6,907 bases of DNA from positions 1 to 6,907 of the forward strand of contig JAAYQH010000476.1 in assembly GCA_012519365.1 (NCBI GenBank). The letters run 5' to 3'. The translations under genes and the position numbers were made by a program. Origin of the DNA: Planctomycetota bacterium (lineage in GTDB: Bacteria; Planctomycetota; Phycisphaerae; Sedimentisphaerales; Anaerohalosphaeraceae). Numbering within the stretch: the first letter of the stretch is position 1; each line of letters starts with the position of its first letter. Below are positions 5,818 to 6,907 of this stretch, one piece after another. The notes beneath the pieces are model-generated. The model did not search any database. It saw only the letters and a program-made list of their open reading frames with translations, and was not told where the DNA came from.

Positions 5818-6907
5818 TCATAGTGCGGTTTCCAGTTCGTTCAGCAGCTCCAGGTAAATTCGGGCCGCGTCAACAACTTGAGAAAATCGAACGGATTCGT
5901 CGCGGGTGTGGGCCTGGGTCAGTTGGCCGGGACCGAGGATGATGGGTTTGCAGCCAGCCTCGCGAAGGAGATTGGCGTCGGAATGGCTCTTGAAAGATTC
6001 CGGCTGCCAGTCCAGCTTGAGTCGGTCGTACACGGCCTCCAGGGCCTCGGGCAAGAGGCCGGCATCTTTAAGCCGATAGCCTTTGGTGATAATTGGAAAC
6101 TGGATGGAATAATCGGTTACACTGCTGCCGGTCAGACACTCAGCAGCAACCGCCTCGAGTTTTTTCGCAAAGCGATGGGCATGAGTCGTCGGCGGAATAT
6201 GCACATCCAGTCCGGCCTCGCAACTGCCGGGCACAGCAAAGCCGGACTCGGAGCTGTGAATGTCCCGAATGTTTAAAATGGCCTCGGGATGGTCGGCCTC
6301 CATGAGTCCACCCAGCCTCAGCAGCATCCTCAGCATCGCCATAATCGCATTATATTCGCGTCCGGCCATCGAGGCATGCCGACGTGTCCCCACGGCCTGC
6401 ACCAGCATTTCAATGTAGCCGTAATGGGCCAGGCACGGCATCAATTCGGTCGGCTCGCCAACAATGGCCCAGGGAAAAGAGCGTGCCTCAAGAAGGGCCG
6501 CGGTGCCGTCGCCGGATTCTTCCTCGCCAACCACTAAAAACAACGCCGTCCGTTCCGGTCGGCCGCCGGCCTGGACATAGGAAACGAACGCCTCGATCAT
6601 GGCCGCACAGCCGGCTTTCATATCTGCGGTGCCCAGACCATAAATCCAGCCGCGTTTTTCGCGATATTCATAGCGTTCGATGTCAAAGGCCGGGACGGTA
6701 TCGATGTGGCCGATAAAGGCGACCTCCGGGCGGGCATCGGAAAACACCACCTCAATGTTGCGCCGCCCTTCGCTGACTTCGCGCTGGGTAACGGGTAAAT
6801 CCTTATCGTATAGATAGCCAGCCAGAAATTCGGTGATCTCTTCCTCTTTGCCGGACGGGCTGTAGATATCGACCATGTCCTGCACGAGGGTTTTCAGGCG
6901 CGCGCGA
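5818..6907 (-). CDS. M20-family metallohydrolase (ArgE/DapE/LysK-like), 5' end outside window
   Basis: The frame is open to the right edge; the GTG at 6885 is unlikely to be the start because coding continues upstream as RARLKTL, matching the helix that opens M20 enzymes. Counting from 6885, the two-metal site is complete: His60 and Asp62 in IGHIDTVP, Asp88 in GTADMKAG, the Glu121-Glu122 pair in VVGEEESGDGT (general base and metal bridge), Glu144 in VGEPTEL, and His326 in TQAHTRDESV. The dimerisation (lid) domain contains RRHASMAGREYNAI (168-181), including the expected His. These cytoplasmic enzymes cleave an N-acyl or amide bond, usually in arginine, lysine or diaminopimelate metabolism. 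The C-terminal LGPGQLTQAHTRDE looks closest to the LysK/ArgE branch, but no amino-acid pathway gene is beside it, so the substrate stays open. Probably only a short N-terminal piece is missing. It converges on purE across a 181-base gap. Confidence 0.88.
   Translation of the reverse strand, partial: RARLKTLVQDMVDIYSPSGKEEEITEFLAGYLYDKDLPVTQREVSEGRRNIEVVFSDARPEVAFIGHIDTVPAFDIERYEYREKRGWIYGLGTADMKAGCAAMIEAFVSYVQAGGRPERTALFLVVGEEESGDGTAALLEARSFPWAIVGEPTELMPCLAHYGYIEMLVQAVGTRRHASMAGREYNAIMAMLRMLLRLGGLMEADHPEAILNIRDIHSSESGFAVPGSCEAGLDVHIPPTTHAHRFAKKLEAVAAECLTGSSVTDYSIQFPIITKGYRLKDAGLLPEALEAVYDRLKLDWQPESFKSHSDANLLREAGCKPIILGPGQLTQAHTRDESVRFSQVVDAARIYLELLNELETAL

Noticed and set aside
6886..6907. 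GTG at 6885 as the start of the M20 gene
   Set aside because: The frame stays open to the edge and the upstream residues match the usual N-terminal helix, so the gene is treated as cut off by the window.

Overview
The window looks like ordinary bacterial chromosome. It is moderately GC-rich and tightly packed, with genes separated by only a few bases and short leaders with AGG-type ribosome binding sites. No mobile element, CRISPR array, tRNA, rRNA or phage gene was seen. The mix of a Memo-family protein, an MtnA-type isomerase, class I PurE and polyprenol-phosphate-type glycosyltransferases fits a Gram-negative-like environmental bacterium, perhaps an anaerobe of the Planctomycetota or a related phylum. 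That placement is a guess from gene content; nothing in the window fixes the taxon.

Layout. (1) 1-1582, plus strand: the 3' part of a family 2 glycosyltransferase with two C-terminal membrane helices, overlapping a multi-pass UPF0104 / lysylphosphatidylglycerol-synthase-TM-like protein. (2) 1598-5048, minus strand: a probable three-gene operon read from right to left, made of a Memo-family protein (AmmeMemoRadiSam system protein B), mtnA (methylthioribose-1-phosphate isomerase) and a multi-pass GT-C/GT39-like glycosyltransferase. The gaps are 7 and 15 bases. (3) 5049-5126: a 78-base divergent control region. (4) 5127-5636, plus strand: purE. (5) 5637-5817: a convergent intergenic stretch with an imperfect hairpin that has a T tract on each strand and so looks like a bidirectional terminator. 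(6) 5818 to the right edge, minus strand: an M20-family metallohydrolase whose 5' end lies outside the window.

How the genes may work together. The left part looks like an envelope-glycan module. A membrane-bound GT2 of the polyprenol-phosphate-sugar synthase type sits beside a UPF0104 membrane protein, and converging on them is a GT-C enzyme of the class that uses lipid-linked sugars. The middle operon joins a metabolic enzyme of methionine salvage (MtnA) to a Memo protein of unsettled biochemical role. PurE (purine synthesis) and the M20 hydrolase (amide hydrolysis, ArgE/DapE/LysK type) are housekeeping-type enzymes. No wholly new system is evident. The points most worth a second look are the tight Memo-mtnA coupling, the divergent promoter region whose minus-strand -35 element touches the purE start codon, and the bidirectional terminator.
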